A DNA stretch of 64,000 bases from Xylanibacter ruminicola (GCF_900142525.1 NZ_FRBD01000007.1:88326-152325), one strand, 5' to 3'. Positions 57,015 to 64,000 are shown, counted from the stretch's first letter. Program-made: numbers and translations. The notes: a model not told the origin generated them from the sequence alone.

Positions 57015-57022
57015 TAATTTTG
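57015..57022 (+). promoter_or_regulatory. -7 box of the diacylglycerol-kinase-like gene
   Basis: TAATTTTG stands 11 bp before the ATG at 57033, so the mRNA would be nearly leaderless. It is back to back with the palmitoyltransferase promoter. Confidence 0.5.
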
Positions 57023-57032
57023 CAGCACAATT

Positions 57033-58070
57033 ATGACGAAAAAGAGGAAAATAACATTTATATTGAACCCCAAATCGGGTACATCATCCAAAGCTGAGGT
57101 GCCCGCCATGATAGAACAGACGCTCAATCACGATCTGTTCAATATTGAAATATGTTTTACAGAATACCGTGGGCACGCAGCCGAGATTGCAAGGCGTAAA
57201 GCCGAAGAGGGCGTTGATATTGTAGTGGCCGTGGGTGGCGATGGCACCGTTAACGAGGTGGCCCGCTCGCTGGTTCACACCAACACCGCTTTGGCCATCA
57301 TTCCGTGCGGCAGCGGCAACGGCTTGGCCCGTCACCTCTGTCTGCCCATGGACATTAAAAAGGCCATCAGCATCATCAACAGCTGCAAGATCGAGTCTTT
57401 CGACTATGGTGTCATCAATGGCATGCCCTTCTTCTGCACTTGCGGCATGGGCTTCGATGCCTTCATCTCGCTCAAGTTTGCCGAGGCAGGCAAGCGCGGT
57501 CCCATCACCTATGTCGAGAATGTGCTCAAAGAGGGCCTGAAATACAAACCCGAGACTTACGAGGTGAGCGACGATACGGGCGCCCGTAAGTACAAGGCCT
57601 TCCTCATAGCCTGTGCCAATGCCTCGCAGTATGGCAACAATGCCTATATCGCACCGGGTGCCACCATGAAGGATGGCGAGATGGACGTCATCATCATGGA
57701 GCCCTTTACGGCCCTCGATGCTCCGCAGATAGCAGCCGACCTGTTTATGAAGACGCTGGGCAACAACTCTAAGATCAAGACTTTCCGCACCAAGACGCTT
57801 CACATCAGTCGTAAGGAGCCCGGAGCTATCCACTACGATGGCGATCCCATCATGACCGATAAGGATATCGATGTGCATATAGAGCACCACGGCATTAAGA
57901 TTCTGGTTAATCCCGATGCCACCGAGGATAAGGCGCAGCCCAATGCAGTGCTCAATGCCTTTAGCGATTTCTTTAATAATATTAATAATGTACGCGAGGA
58001 CATCGAGCGCCAAGGCCACCGCATCCAGGTCATCAATAAGGTGCTCCTCCGCAAATTAACTAAGTTGTAA
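57033..58070 (+). CDS. Diacylglycerol-kinase-like lipid kinase
   Basis: The 345-residue protein belongs to the DAGK/sphingosine-kinase catalytic family. It has FILNPKSGTSSKA at the start, the ATP motif VVAVGGDGTVNEVA at about 68, PCGSGNGLARHLCLP, and a C-terminal beta domain. Members phosphorylate diacylglycerol, ceramide or sphingoid bases. Divergent pairing with serine palmitoyltransferase, which is known in other Bacteroidales, suggests a sphingolipid-related substrate, but this is an inference from position. Confidence 0.88.
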   Translation: MTKKRKITFILNPKSGTSSKAEVPAMIEQTLNHDLFNIEICFTEYRGHAAEIARRKAEEGVDIVVAVGGDGTVNEVARSLVHTNTALAIIPCGSGNGLARHLCLPMDIKKAISIINSCKIESFDYGVINGMPFFCTCGMGFDAFISLKFAEAGKRGPITYVENVLKEGLKYKPETYEVSDDTGARKYKAFLIACANASQYGNNAYIAPGATMKDGEMDVIIMEPFTALDAPQIAADLFMKTLGNNSKIKTFRTKTLHISRKEPGAIHYDGDPIMTDKDIDVHIEHHGIKILVNPDATEDKAQPNAVLNAFSDFFNNINNVREDIERQGHRIQVINKVLLRKLTKL

Positions 58071-58079
58071 TTTATATGA

Positions 58080-58118
58080 CCTACGGATTTTCTTGGACAA
58101 GCCAAGAAAATCCGTAGG
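58080..58118. repeat. 17-bp perfect hairpin with REP-like core
   Basis: CCTACGGATTTTCTTGG at 58080-58096 pairs perfectly with 58102-58118 across ACAAG. The inner CTTGGCTTGTCCAAGAAA (minus strand) is identical to part of the repeat at 7692-7832, and CCTACGGATTTT also occurs near 7657. No T-run follows, so it is a repeat that may incidentally terminate the kinase transcript. Confidence 0.75.
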
Positions 58119-58131
58119 TAAAACAAATAAT

Positions 58132-58308
58132 ATGCAGGAGATAGTTGTTTTTTTGCTTTTGGGCGTATCGCTGATTTACGCTTGTTGGTGGGGATGGCAG
58201 CGGATAAAAAATGCCCAAGATCCATGCGAAGGGTGCTCCGGATGCCAGCTAAAAGACCTAAAAAACTGCCAAAAACCGAAAAAATCATGCTGTTCTGCAA
58301 AAAAGTAG
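58132..58308 (+). CDS. Small cysteine-rich membrane protein (FeoB-associated type)
   Basis: The 58-residue product starts MQEIVVFLLLGVSLIYACWW, a single membrane helix, and ends in a cysteine-rich tail (CEGCSGCQL, NCQKPKKSCCSAKK). This resembles the FeoB-associated Cys-rich membrane proteins. No feoB is in the window. The longer frame from 58093 would pass through the hairpin at 58080-58118, so the ATG at 58132 is preferred. Confidence 0.75.
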   Translation: MQEIVVFLLLGVSLIYACWWGWQRIKNAQDPCEGCSGCQLKDLKNCQKPKKSCCSAKK

Positions 58309-58316
58309 CGAAAAAA

Positions 58317-58348
58317 TTTGGTGGGTTCAAAAAAACTTAGTACCTTTG
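58317..58348 (+). promoter_or_regulatory. Perfect promoter of the tRNA operon
   Basis: TTTG (58317-58320), 20 bp, TACCTTTG (58341-58348). The first tRNA begins 18 bp further on. Confidence 0.85.
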
Positions 58349-58366
58349 CACCCGCAAACGACAAAA

Positions 58367-58438
58367 GGTGCCTTGGATGAGTGGCTTAGTCAACGGTCTG
58401 CAAAACCGTCTACGGCGGTTCGAATCCGCCAGGCACCT
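58367..58438 (+). tRNA. tRNA-Cys (anticodon GCA)
   Basis: The acceptor stem GGTGCCT pairs with AGGCACC. The anticodon stem ACGGT/ACCGT encloses the loop CTGCAAA, with anticodon GCA. The T arm is GGCGGTTCGAATCCGCC. The 3' CCA is not encoded (TCC follows the discriminator region). Confidence 0.95.
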
Positions 58439-58458
58439 CCCGGAATTTGCAAGCAGAA

Positions 58459-58534
58459 CGAGGTGTAGCGCAGTTGGTAGCGTTCCTGGTTTGGGACCAG
58501 GCTGTCGCAGGTTCGAGTCCTGTCACCTCGACCA
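58459..58534 (+). tRNA. tRNA-Pro (anticodon TGG)
   Basis: The acceptor CGAGGTG pairs with CACCTCG. The anticodon stem CCTGG/CCAGG encloses TTTGGGA, with anticodon TGG. The T arm is GCAGGTTCGAGTCCTGT. Discriminator A and CCA are encoded at 58531-58534. It is cotranscribed with tRNA-Cys, 20 bp apart. Confidence 0.95.
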
Positions 58535-58548
58535 CCTATATTGGAAAA

Positions 58549-58584
58549 GGCCGCTGATTCACAATGAATAAGCGGTCTTTTTTT
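58549..58584 (+). terminator. Terminator of the tRNA operon
   Basis: GGCCGCTGATTC pairs with GAATAAGCGGTC (one mismatch) and is followed by seven T. It ends the transcript 15 bp after tRNA-Pro. Confidence 0.9.
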
Positions 58585-58707
58585 GTTTTTTTCCGAAATC
58601 CCGTATTTTTAGGCTGTTTTTGGGGAAAAATGGGGGAAAAAATACGGGTGTTAGTGAACATTATTCCCCGTTTTTTCGTATATTTGCAGCCATATTTAGG
58701 ATAGTTT

Positions 58708-60351
58708 ATGATGAAAGGCAGAATTTTATCGGCATTGTTGAGCATATTCATGATGCTCTTGTCAAATACATTGCGAGCTGACAACGTCATTTCACAGTTT
58801 CATATTCTCGGCGGTGAGCTGAGCAACTCGGCGGCGACTTCGGTAAGTGATATTGAAGAGGTGTTGCCTCGCATGAAGGTGCTGGGGCTGAACACGGTGC
58901 TGGTACCTGTCTATTGGGAGTTCCTTGAATCTGTTGAGGGGCAGATGGACTTCACACTTTTTGACCGCACCATCGATGTAGCCCGTCAGCAGGGGTTGAA
59001 GATTGTTCCGTTGTGGTTCGGGGCTTGGAAAAACTCAATGTCGTGCTATGCGCCGGCGTGGTTCAAACGCGATGTTAAGCGGTTCCCTCGGGCCGTAACG
59101 GCAGAAGGAAAACCATTGGAGATAGCCTCGTGCTTCAGCAACAACGTGCTGCAGGCCGACCTGAAAGCCTTTTCTGCGCTGATGCAGCACATCGCTGAGA
59201 AAGACCCGCAGCGCGAGGTGGTTATCATGATGCAGATTGAGAATGAGATTGGAATGTTGGAGTCAGCACGTGACCATTCGCCGATGGCAGAAAAAGCCTA
59301 CAAGCAGCCCGTGCCCCAGGCATTGCTCAAGGCGTTGGGTATCAAACAGCCAGGTTCATGGGCAGAAGTGTTCGGTACCGATGACTATACCGACGAGAAG
59401 TTCATGGCCTGGCATTATGCCTGCTATGTGGAGCATTTGGCACAGGCTGCAAGACGTATCCACAATATGCCACTTTATGTGAATGCGGCGATGAATAGTC
59501 GTGGTCGTAAGCCTGGTGAATACCCGTCAGCAGGTCCGTTGGCGCATCTCGCTGATATATGGAAAGCTGGTGCTCCCAGCATCGATATTCTTGCCCCCGA
59601 CATTTACGATACTGGTTTTAAGTCGTGGGTCTCGCAATATGCTATGCCATTACGGCCACAAGACGGTGGCAAGTTGAAGAACCGCCTCTTCATTCCTGAG
59701 AGTCGTTGCTGTGAGAACAGTGGTGTTCGCGCCCTCTATGCTTTTGGAGAGCATCAGGCCCTTGGTTTCTCGCCTTTCGCCATCGACCAGGCTTCACCCA
59801 AAGAGACGGAATCTGTAACGCAGGCGTATAACTTGTTGTCTCAGATTTTCAATGCGAAACCGCAGAATACGTGGGGACTTCTGTTTGACCAAGAAGACCG
59901 TGAACGCATCATTGATGACGAAGGCGTGGTGATGACTTGCCGCCACTATTTCACTTTGCCTTGGGATCCTCGTGCCACTGACGGTTCTACATGGCCAGAG
60001 GGTGGTGCCATGCTGATCCGTTTGGGTAAGTACGATTATTTGCTGGCAGGCAGCGGCGTAGTGATTGATTTTAAAACTCGCATAGAGAAACAGCAGGAAC
60101 AACAGAAGAAATTGGGCGAAGACGGTTTCGCAGAAGCCGGTAGCGAAACATCAAATTTCAAATTTCAAACTTCAAACTTCAACGGTTCCCGTCTTGGGCT
60201 CCTTTCTGTTGATGAAGTCACCATCGACCATCAAGGGCAGATGCAATTCCTTCGTCGTCATAACGGCGACCAGAGTCATCAGGGCCGCCATGCCCGAATC
60301 AGCGTAGGCGATTGGAAACTTCTGCACATTCAACTATACGAATACAAATAA
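58708..60351 (+). CDS. GH35/DUF5597-like beta-galactosidase-family hydrolase, exported
   Basis: The 547-residue protein has a signal peptide (about 1-24) and a GH35-type barrel. The acid/base is Glu180 in MMQIENEIG and the nucleophile Glu331 in LFIPESRCCENSG. GH35 enzymes release terminal beta-galactose or related residues. The C-terminal 150 residues resemble DUF5597. Residues about 482-492 (SNFKFQTSNFN) are encoded by a 7-bp tandem repeat and look like an in-frame insertion between two beta strands. A -7 box TATATTTG is at 58679-58686. The gene stands alone, away from the galactose operon. Confidence 0.85.
   Translation: MMKGRILSALLSIFMMLLSNTLRADNVISQFHILGGELSNSAATSVSDIEEVLPRMKVLGLNTVLVPVYWEFLESVEGQMDFTLFDRTIDVARQQGLKIVPLWFGAWKNSMSCYAPAWFKRDVKRFPRAVTAEGKPLEIASCFSNNVLQADLKAFSALMQHIAEKDPQREVVIMMQIENEIGMLESARDHSPMAEKAYKQPVPQALLKALGIKQPGSWAEVFGTDDYTDEKFMAWHYACYVEHLAQAARRIHNMPLYVNAAMNSRGRKPGEYPSAGPLAHLADIWKAGAPSIDILAPDIYDTGFKSWVSQYAMPLRPQDGGKLKNRLFIPESRCCENSGVRALYAFGEHQALGFSPFAIDQASPKETESVTQAYNLLSQIFNAKPQNTWGLLFDQEDRERIIDDEGVVMTCRHYFTLPWDPRATDGSTWPEGGAMLIRLGKYDYLLAGSGVVIDFKTRIEKQQEQQKKLGEDGFAEAGSETSNFKFQTSNFNGSRLGLLSVDEVTIDHQGQMQFLRRHNGDQSHQGRHARISVGDWKLLHIQLYEYK
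60151..60183 (+). repeat. Heptanucleotide tandem repeat inside the GH35-like gene
   Basis: TCAAATT occurs twice, TCAAACT twice, then TCAAC. Because 7 is not a multiple of 3, gain or loss of one unit shifts the reading frame and removes the last 55 residues. At the present count the frame is open. Confidence 0.9.
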
Positions 60352-60386
60352 AGCAAGGTTAATTTGCACCCAAAATTACAAAGGAT

Positions 60387-61115
60387 ATGAAGGTAAAGAT
60401 ACAGACAATGCTTGGCGACATTGTGGTTCGCCTGTATGATGAGACTCCTATTCACCGTGACAACTTCGTGAAGCTGGTGAAGGATGGTTATTATGATGGT
60501 ACGTTGTTCCATCGCGTGATTAAGGACTTTATGATTCAGGGCGGTGATCCTGACTCGAAGGGTGCACCAGCTGGCAAGATGCTGGGTGTCGGTGGCCCTG
60601 ATTATACATTGGAAGCAGAAATCAAGGATGGCCTGTTCCATAAACGTGGTGCCTTGGCTGCTGCACGTCAGGGTGACGAAGTGAATCCCGAACGCCGTAG
60701 CAGCGGCTCACAGTTCTATATCGTTTGGGGACAAGTCTATAATGAAGGTCAGCTCCGTCAGTTCTCCAAGCAGCTGAAGATGCAGAAGATCCAGTCGGCC
60801 TTCAATCAGCTGGCCGCTCAGCATCGTGACGAGATTATGCAGATGCGCCGTGAGCGCAATCGTGTCGGTCTTCAGGAGTTGCAGGACAAACTGGCTGCCG
60901 AAGCAGAAGCACAAGTAACTGGTAATGGTCTGACTGACGAACAGCTGAAGATTTACTCTACCATTGGCGGCACGCCCCACCTCGACGGTCAGTACACCGT
61001 ATTCGGTGAGGTAGAGGAAGGCCTTGATGTCGTGGAGATGATTCAGCAGACTGCAACCGCCCGTGGCGACCGTCCTGTTGATGATATTGAAATGAGAATG
61101 ATATTGGTGGATTAG
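60387..61115 (+). CDS. Cyclophilin-type peptidylprolyl isomerase with a coiled-coil insert
   Basis: The 242-residue enzyme isomerises peptidyl-prolyl bonds. Cyclophilin motifs are FHRVIKDFMIQGGDPDSKG, GALAAARQ and SGSQFYIVWG. After that last strand an insert of about 75 charged residues (QLRQFSKQLKMQKIQSAF, EIMQMRRERNRVGLQEL) is placed before the closing HLDGQYTVFGEVEEGLDVVE. No signal peptide is present, so it is cytoplasmic. It follows the GH35 gene by 35 bp and ends at a strong terminator. Confidence 0.93.
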   Translation: MKVKIQTMLGDIVVRLYDETPIHRDNFVKLVKDGYYDGTLFHRVIKDFMIQGGDPDSKGAPAGKMLGVGGPDYTLEAEIKDGLFHKRGALAAARQGDEVNPERRSSGSQFYIVWGQVYNEGQLRQFSKQLKMQKIQSAFNQLAAQHRDEIMQMRRERNRVGLQELQDKLAAEAEAQVTGNGLTDEQLKIYSTIGGTPHLDGQYTVFGEVEEGLDVVEMIQQTATARGDRPVDDIEMRMILVD

Positions 61116-61120
61116 AAATA

Positions 61121-61150
61121 AAGCTAAGAGAATTCTCTTAGCTTTTTTTG
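61121..61150 (+). terminator. Terminator after the cyclophilin gene
   Basis: The 24 bases at 61121-61144 form a perfect palindrome (arm AAGCTAAGAGAA) followed by seven T. Confidence 0.92.
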
Positions 61151-61234
61151 CTTTTTTAGGGCTAAAGTGTACAACCTATTGATTTTTTTCCTATATTTGC
61201 CCCAAAATATTCTAATCATTAACTTATCAGAGAT

Positions 61235-62767
61235 ATGAAGAAGATTCTATTAATCTTAGTAGCACTTGTTGCATTCTCTTCAGGTGTTCAGGCTCAGGGA
61301 TTCCTTAAGGGACTTAAGGACAAGGCCAAGCAGAAAATCACTAACAAGATTGTGGGTAAGCATAGTGAGGAAGTCTCGTCCGAGTCCGACGATACGCCCG
61401 TGGTGCCTCAGGCTACCGATGTTATCCCCAGACGTCGTACGTCGACCGTTGTATGGGATGGAATCTACACACCCAGTAAAGCCTCTACTGCCAGCGCTTT
61501 GATGGCCGAGCTGCCACCGTTGCCAGCCGCTGAGAAGATGGCTCGCAGCACGATGGATGAGCGCGATGTGTATAACATGAAGATAGCCGCTGTTACAGCC
61601 CGTGTTACTGAACTGCAGTATGCAGACGAGAGTTGCTCTGATGCCGAACTTGAGGCCTTCCGTCAGCGCTACGAGAAGCGCATTCATGATCTTATAGGCG
61701 ACGATGAGAACGCTTTGAAGCAGAAAATGGGTGTTACCAGCAGTCTGGAGGCAAAGATTAAGCAATTCGAGAAGATGAGCGAGCAAGAACAGACTGCCTA
61801 TATCCAGAATCATCCCGAGTTCATTCAGGAGATGCAGAATATGGCCGTGAAGGCTCAGGCATTTGGCGAGGAAGCCAGTAAGATAGGCGAGGGTGCCCGA
61901 ACCATGGAAACAGAGCTGGGGCAGTTGTCAAAACGCCTACTTGATAGGGAAATGGCCGAGCTCAACCACAACTACGATGCCATTGGCGCTAAATACCAGA
62001 CCAAGCTCCAGACCATCTACAAGCAGATATTCGCTACCAACGATCAGACCAAGGTTGATGCCCTCTACGACGAGGCTGACAAACTGCTTTACGACTATCG
62101 TTTGGAGGCTGCCCGCGAGTATCGTGCTTCGCTCCAGCGCCGTATCGCTAACTCCAAGCAGTATGCCAGCGAGTATAACCGCATCGTCAATAAGGCCGTT
62201 GCCACTGGCGATGTGCCCAAATGCATTGTGGGGCGTTCCGACCTCAACACCGTCACCTTTGTTGCTAATGTGCTCGAAGAGGCTTATGCCAACCTGCCTG
62301 AGCTCGAAGCCTCTCCAGTCGAGGAGACCACGCTCTACGAGCTGCCCGCAGGCTATACTTTCGCCACGTGGGAGAACCGTGGCTATATCGAGACTGGTGG
62401 TAGCTTCAGCCTTAGCGGTGCCAACGGCATCAGTGGCAGCTTCCCGTTGCTGGCTTCTGGTCCTGAAGGTGCAGTCGCTGTTGTAGAGAACGGCAAGTTC
62501 CGCAAAATCAGCCAGAACGAGCTCGATAAGTTGAACCGCCAAGCCAACGACCGTAACTACCGCAAGGGTAACAATCTGCCCAAGCCTCCTTACGGCACCT
62601 ATAAGAGTCGTAGCGGCAAGCGCACGGTGGAGTACAGCAAGAGTGGTACGCTGATCATCAATTCCATGACTACCTACTGTCCCGTGGCCTTCAAGGCTCA
62701 GACCGACCGTCTGGATTGGGTTATCATTGAGGGTGCCAAGATCGTCAAGTGTACCTATAAACTATAG
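61235..62767 (+). CDS. Secreted protein with long coiled-coil region, family not recognised
   Basis: The 510-residue product has a signal peptide (MKKILLILVALVAFSSGVQA) followed by a basic amphipathic stretch GFLKGLKDKAKQKITNKIVG. Residues about 85-330 are predicted to be largely helical and charged (EQTAYIQNHPEFIQEMQNMA, YDEADKLLYDYRLEAAREYR). The last 170 residues are beta-rich, with YELPAGYTFATWENRGYIET and GTYKSRSGKRTVEYSKSGT. I know no assigned function. It is probably periplasmic or surface-exposed. A -7 box TATATTTG lies at 61192-61199. The next gene begins 3 bp after its stop, so they form a unit. Confidence 0.75.
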   Translation: MKKILLILVALVAFSSGVQAQGFLKGLKDKAKQKITNKIVGKHSEEVSSESDDTPVVPQATDVIPRRRTSTVVWDGIYTPSKASTASALMAELPPLPAAEKMARSTMDERDVYNMKIAAVTARVTELQYADESCSDAELEAFRQRYEKRIHDLIGDDENALKQKMGVTSSLEAKIKQFEKMSEQEQTAYIQNHPEFIQEMQNMAVKAQAFGEEASKIGEGARTMETELGQLSKRLLDREMAELNHNYDAIGAKYQTKLQTIYKQIFATNDQTKVDALYDEADKLLYDYRLEAAREYRASLQRRIANSKQYASEYNRIVNKAVATGDVPKCIVGRSDLNTVTFVANVLEEAYANLPELEASPVEETTLYELPAGYTFATWENRGYIETGGSFSLSGANGISGSFPLLASGPEGAVAVVENGKFRKISQNELDKLNRQANDRNYRKGNNLPKPPYGTYKSRSGKRTVEYSKSGTLIINSMTTYCPVAFKAQTDRLDWVIIEGAKIVKCTYKL

Positions 62768-62770
62768 TGA

Positions 62771-63472
62771 ATGTTTTTTCTCAGTCGGTTTATTGTTCTG
62801 TGGTTGCTGCTCTCGCTGGGTGGCACCACGGTTTTTTCGGCCAATTACGTCAAGGAGTTTGGTGCCGACTGGACCTCTGCTGCCGCCTATGCAGCCCAGC
62901 ATCGTGCTGAGTGGCAGGCTGTGTTTGCTGATTTTGGTGTCGATGCACGCATAGCCGAGGCCGTGGTGTTTCCCGAGTTGGTGCGCTACTCCATGTGGCA
63001 GGACGAGATAGAGCGTGCTGCAGTAAGCGGTTTCTATGTGGTGGGCGGTAAGGATAAGGCCGACTTCTCGATAGGTCGTTTCCAGATGAAACCCTCGTTT
63101 GCCGAGGATATCGAAGCCGAGTATAATCGCTCGTTCCTGGCTCGTGAGTTTGGTTTCATTTTTAATGTGCGCGATGATGCCGATGCCCGTCGCTCGCGCG
63201 TCAACCGTCTGAGTACCGAGGTAGGGCAGTGCCGCTATCTGGCCATTTTCATCCGTTTGATGTACCTGCGCCATCCTCAGTTGTCGTCGCTTACCAGTGT
63301 TCAGCAAGTGCGTTTCCTTGCCACAGCCTATAATCGCAACCATAAAGCTTCGTGGGCAGAAAATATTTGTATGCAGCGCCAACGCCATTTTCACACCTCT
63401 ATGCTTAAAACCAGTTCTACTAAAACCTACCGTTATTGCGATATTTCTGCAGCTTATTTTTCGTTATTATGA
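62771..63472 (+). CDS. Exported protein with a possible lytic-transglycosylase-like core
   Basis: The 233-residue product has a signal peptide (about 1-24, LGGTTVFSA). The stretch AEAVVFPELVRYSMWQDE, about 35 residues before SIGRFQMKPSFAEDIE, recalls the SLT lysozyme-like arrangement in which a catalytic Glu is followed by a G-x-x-Q-x-x-P motif. A late AYNRN segment also fits that fold. I see this as a suggestion only. It is translated directly after the coiled-coil protein and may act with it on the envelope. Confidence 0.7.
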   Translation: MFFLSRFIVLWLLLSLGGTTVFSANYVKEFGADWTSAAAYAAQHRAEWQAVFADFGVDARIAEAVVFPELVRYSMWQDEIERAAVSGFYVVGGKDKADFSIGRFQMKPSFAEDIEAEYNRSFLAREFGFIFNVRDDADARRSRVNRLSTEVGQCRYLAIFIRLMYLRHPQLSSLTSVQQVRFLATAYNRNHKASWAENICMQRQRHFHTSMLKTSSTKTYRYCDISAAYFSLL

Positions 63473-63483
63473 TTTTTTTTAAT

Positions 63484-63525
63484 ATGAAAAAGATCACTCT
63501 ATTGCTCATGTTAGTTGCTATTTAG
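63484..63525 (+). pseudogene. Signal-peptide-like fragment interrupted by a stop
   Basis: ATG at 63484 begins MKKITLLLMLVAI and stops at TAG (63523). If read through, the frame continues TCACCSM, which looks like a lipobox, and then enters the repeat at 63554. It looks like the start of a lost lipoprotein gene whose remainder was replaced by repeat DNA. A 13-residue peptide is unlikely to matter. Confidence 0.4.
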
Positions 63526-63553
63526 ACATGTGCCTGCTGCAGTATGAGGGCCG

Positions 63554-63585
63554 CGCTCGGCTTTGCCGCTTCGCTTGTCGAAGAA
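63554..63585. repeat. Partial copy of the REP-like repeat
   Basis: CGCTCGGCTTTGCCGCTTCG then CTTGTCGAAGAA matches 7743-7774 with only compensatory G/C changes in the small hairpin (TTGGCTTGTCCAA against TTCGCTTGTCGAA). Pairing is therefore conserved while sequence changes. Confidence 0.75.
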
Positions 63586-63650
63586 TGTTTAATAATTTCA
63601 TGGTTCTCTCTTTGTCGCCTGTTTATCACTTCTACGGTCACTATTAATGT

Positions 63651-63713
63651 TTGCAATTGCTAGATTTAACTTGCGCAATTTCTAGATTTAACCCTCGCAA
63701 TTTTTATCATTAA
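63651..63713. repeat. Three degenerate 20-22-bp direct repeats
   Basis: TTGCAATTGCTAGATTTAAC (63651-63670), then a copy beginning TTGCGCAATTTCTAG (63671-63692), then CCTCGCAATTTTTATCATTA (from 63693). The first shares 13 bases with 50445-50457. No gene is seen on either strand here. Confidence 0.6.
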
Positions 63714-63746
63714 AGGCCCGGCTCTGTGACTCTCATTTTGACAATG

Positions 63747-63754
63747 CAAAGGTA
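63747..63754 (-). promoter_or_regulatory. Orphan -7-like box pointing left
   Basis: The minus strand reads TACCTTTG, but no minus-strand gene exists between here and 63473. No -33 element is clear. It may drive a small RNA through the repeats at 63651-63713 or be a leftover of the decayed locus. Confidence 0.35.
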
Positions 63755-63823
63755 CGAAAATTTCTTGAGATATAAAAGCCTTTTCGTGTTTTATTTCTGA
63801 TTTATTTTTAAATGTTAAAAGGC

Positions 63824-64000
63824 GTGCGGCAGTGCGGCAGTGCGGCAGTGCGGCATTAGCAAAATCGCTATACGCGGCACCTAGTTTATTATATTATATA
63901 TAATTATTATATATTATAATATATAATAATTTAAAATAGATATATATGCCTCACTACTATACTATGCAAACACCTAATGCCGCGCTGCCGCACTGCCGCA
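63824..64000. repeat. Iteron inverted repeat around an AT-rich core, cut by the window edge
   Basis: GTGCGGCA occurs four times in tandem at 63824-63855 and is followed by TTAG. At 63974-64000 CTAA is followed by at least three inverted copies. The two 27-bp arms agree at 26 positions. The 114 bp between are strongly AT-rich, especially 63885-63940, made of TATA/AATTA runs. No gene is visible. The structure has the hallmarks of an origin-like or recombination site and continues past the window. Confidence 0.85.

Noticed and set aside
57084..58019. A 311-residue open frame on the minus strand
   Set aside because: It is the reverse of the diacylglycerol-kinase-like gene, which has GGDGT and other motifs. 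The antisense frame has no recognisable domain and is a codon-bias shadow.
63824..63855. Possible CRISPR array
   Set aside because: The units are 8 bp and directly adjacent, with no spacers, and no cas genes are present.

Overview
The window looks like a chromosomal piece of a Bacteroidales gut or oral commensal, most likely Prevotella/Segatella or a close relative. The evidence is three SusC/SusD-type outer-membrane uptake systems, Bacteroidetes promoters of the form TTTG-N19/20-TAnnTTTG with no Shine-Dalgarno dependence, lipoproteins with SCS-type lipoboxes, a bacterial serine palmitoyltransferase, a Nudix-type arabinose regulator and a 'smalltalk' micro-protein. I cannot name the species.

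Layout. (1) 1-7.5 kb: a SusC/SusD pair (the SusD gene runs off the left edge) and its adjacent sensor-regulator, in which a periplasmic propeller sensor is joined directly to an AraC-type DNA-binding domain with no kinase or receiver. (2) 7.5-13.4 kb: an accessory patch with a REP-like repeat, an N-terminally truncated HU-family gene, a DUF4595-like lipoprotein, a smalltalk micro-protein, a VapE/VirE-type ATPase gene bracketed by about 100-bp inverted repeats built on an 11-bp iteron, a DUF6078-like protein and a DUF4153 membrane protein. (3) 13.6-31.2 kb: two polysaccharide-utilisation operons. The first is susC-susD-DUF5123/4957-like lipoprotein-GH28-(CE12+GH3 fusion) and points to pectin. 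The second is a susC-susD pair. Their promoters share a 40-bp conserved element at the same distance from the -7 box, which suggests a common regulator. (4) 31.5-45.4 kb: a CDF metal exporter, then an L-arabinose operon (periplasmic mutarotase, sodium symporter, Nudix regulator AraR, AraD, AraA, AraB, GH51 arabinofuranosidase) and a galactose operon (mutarotase, MFS transporter, galactokinase). Together regions 3 and 4 make an outside-in pathway: cleave pectin or arabinan side chains, import oligosaccharides, release arabinose and galactose, and metabolise them. (5) 45.5-58.3 kb: housekeeping genes (folC, dnaJ, grpE, an ABC-F ATPase, hisB, an oxidoreductase, DUF4421, DUF1460 and YkvA proteins, serine palmitoyltransferase and a divergent diacylglycerol-kinase-like gene). 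(6) 58.3-64 kb: tRNA-Cys and tRNA-Pro with a perfect promoter and terminator, a GH35/DUF5597-like hydrolase carrying a heptanucleotide repeat inside its reading frame, a cyclophilin, and two unrecognised secreted proteins. The window ends in a repeat-rich stretch whose last 177 bases form an iteron inverted repeat around an AT-rich core, cut by the window edge.

The best candidates for something undescribed are the iteron-bracketed VapE gene with its relic neighbours, the second iteron/AT-rich structure at the right edge, and the shared 40-bp operator of the two susCD operons. No searches were run. Family names rest on recognised motifs and are graded by confidence.
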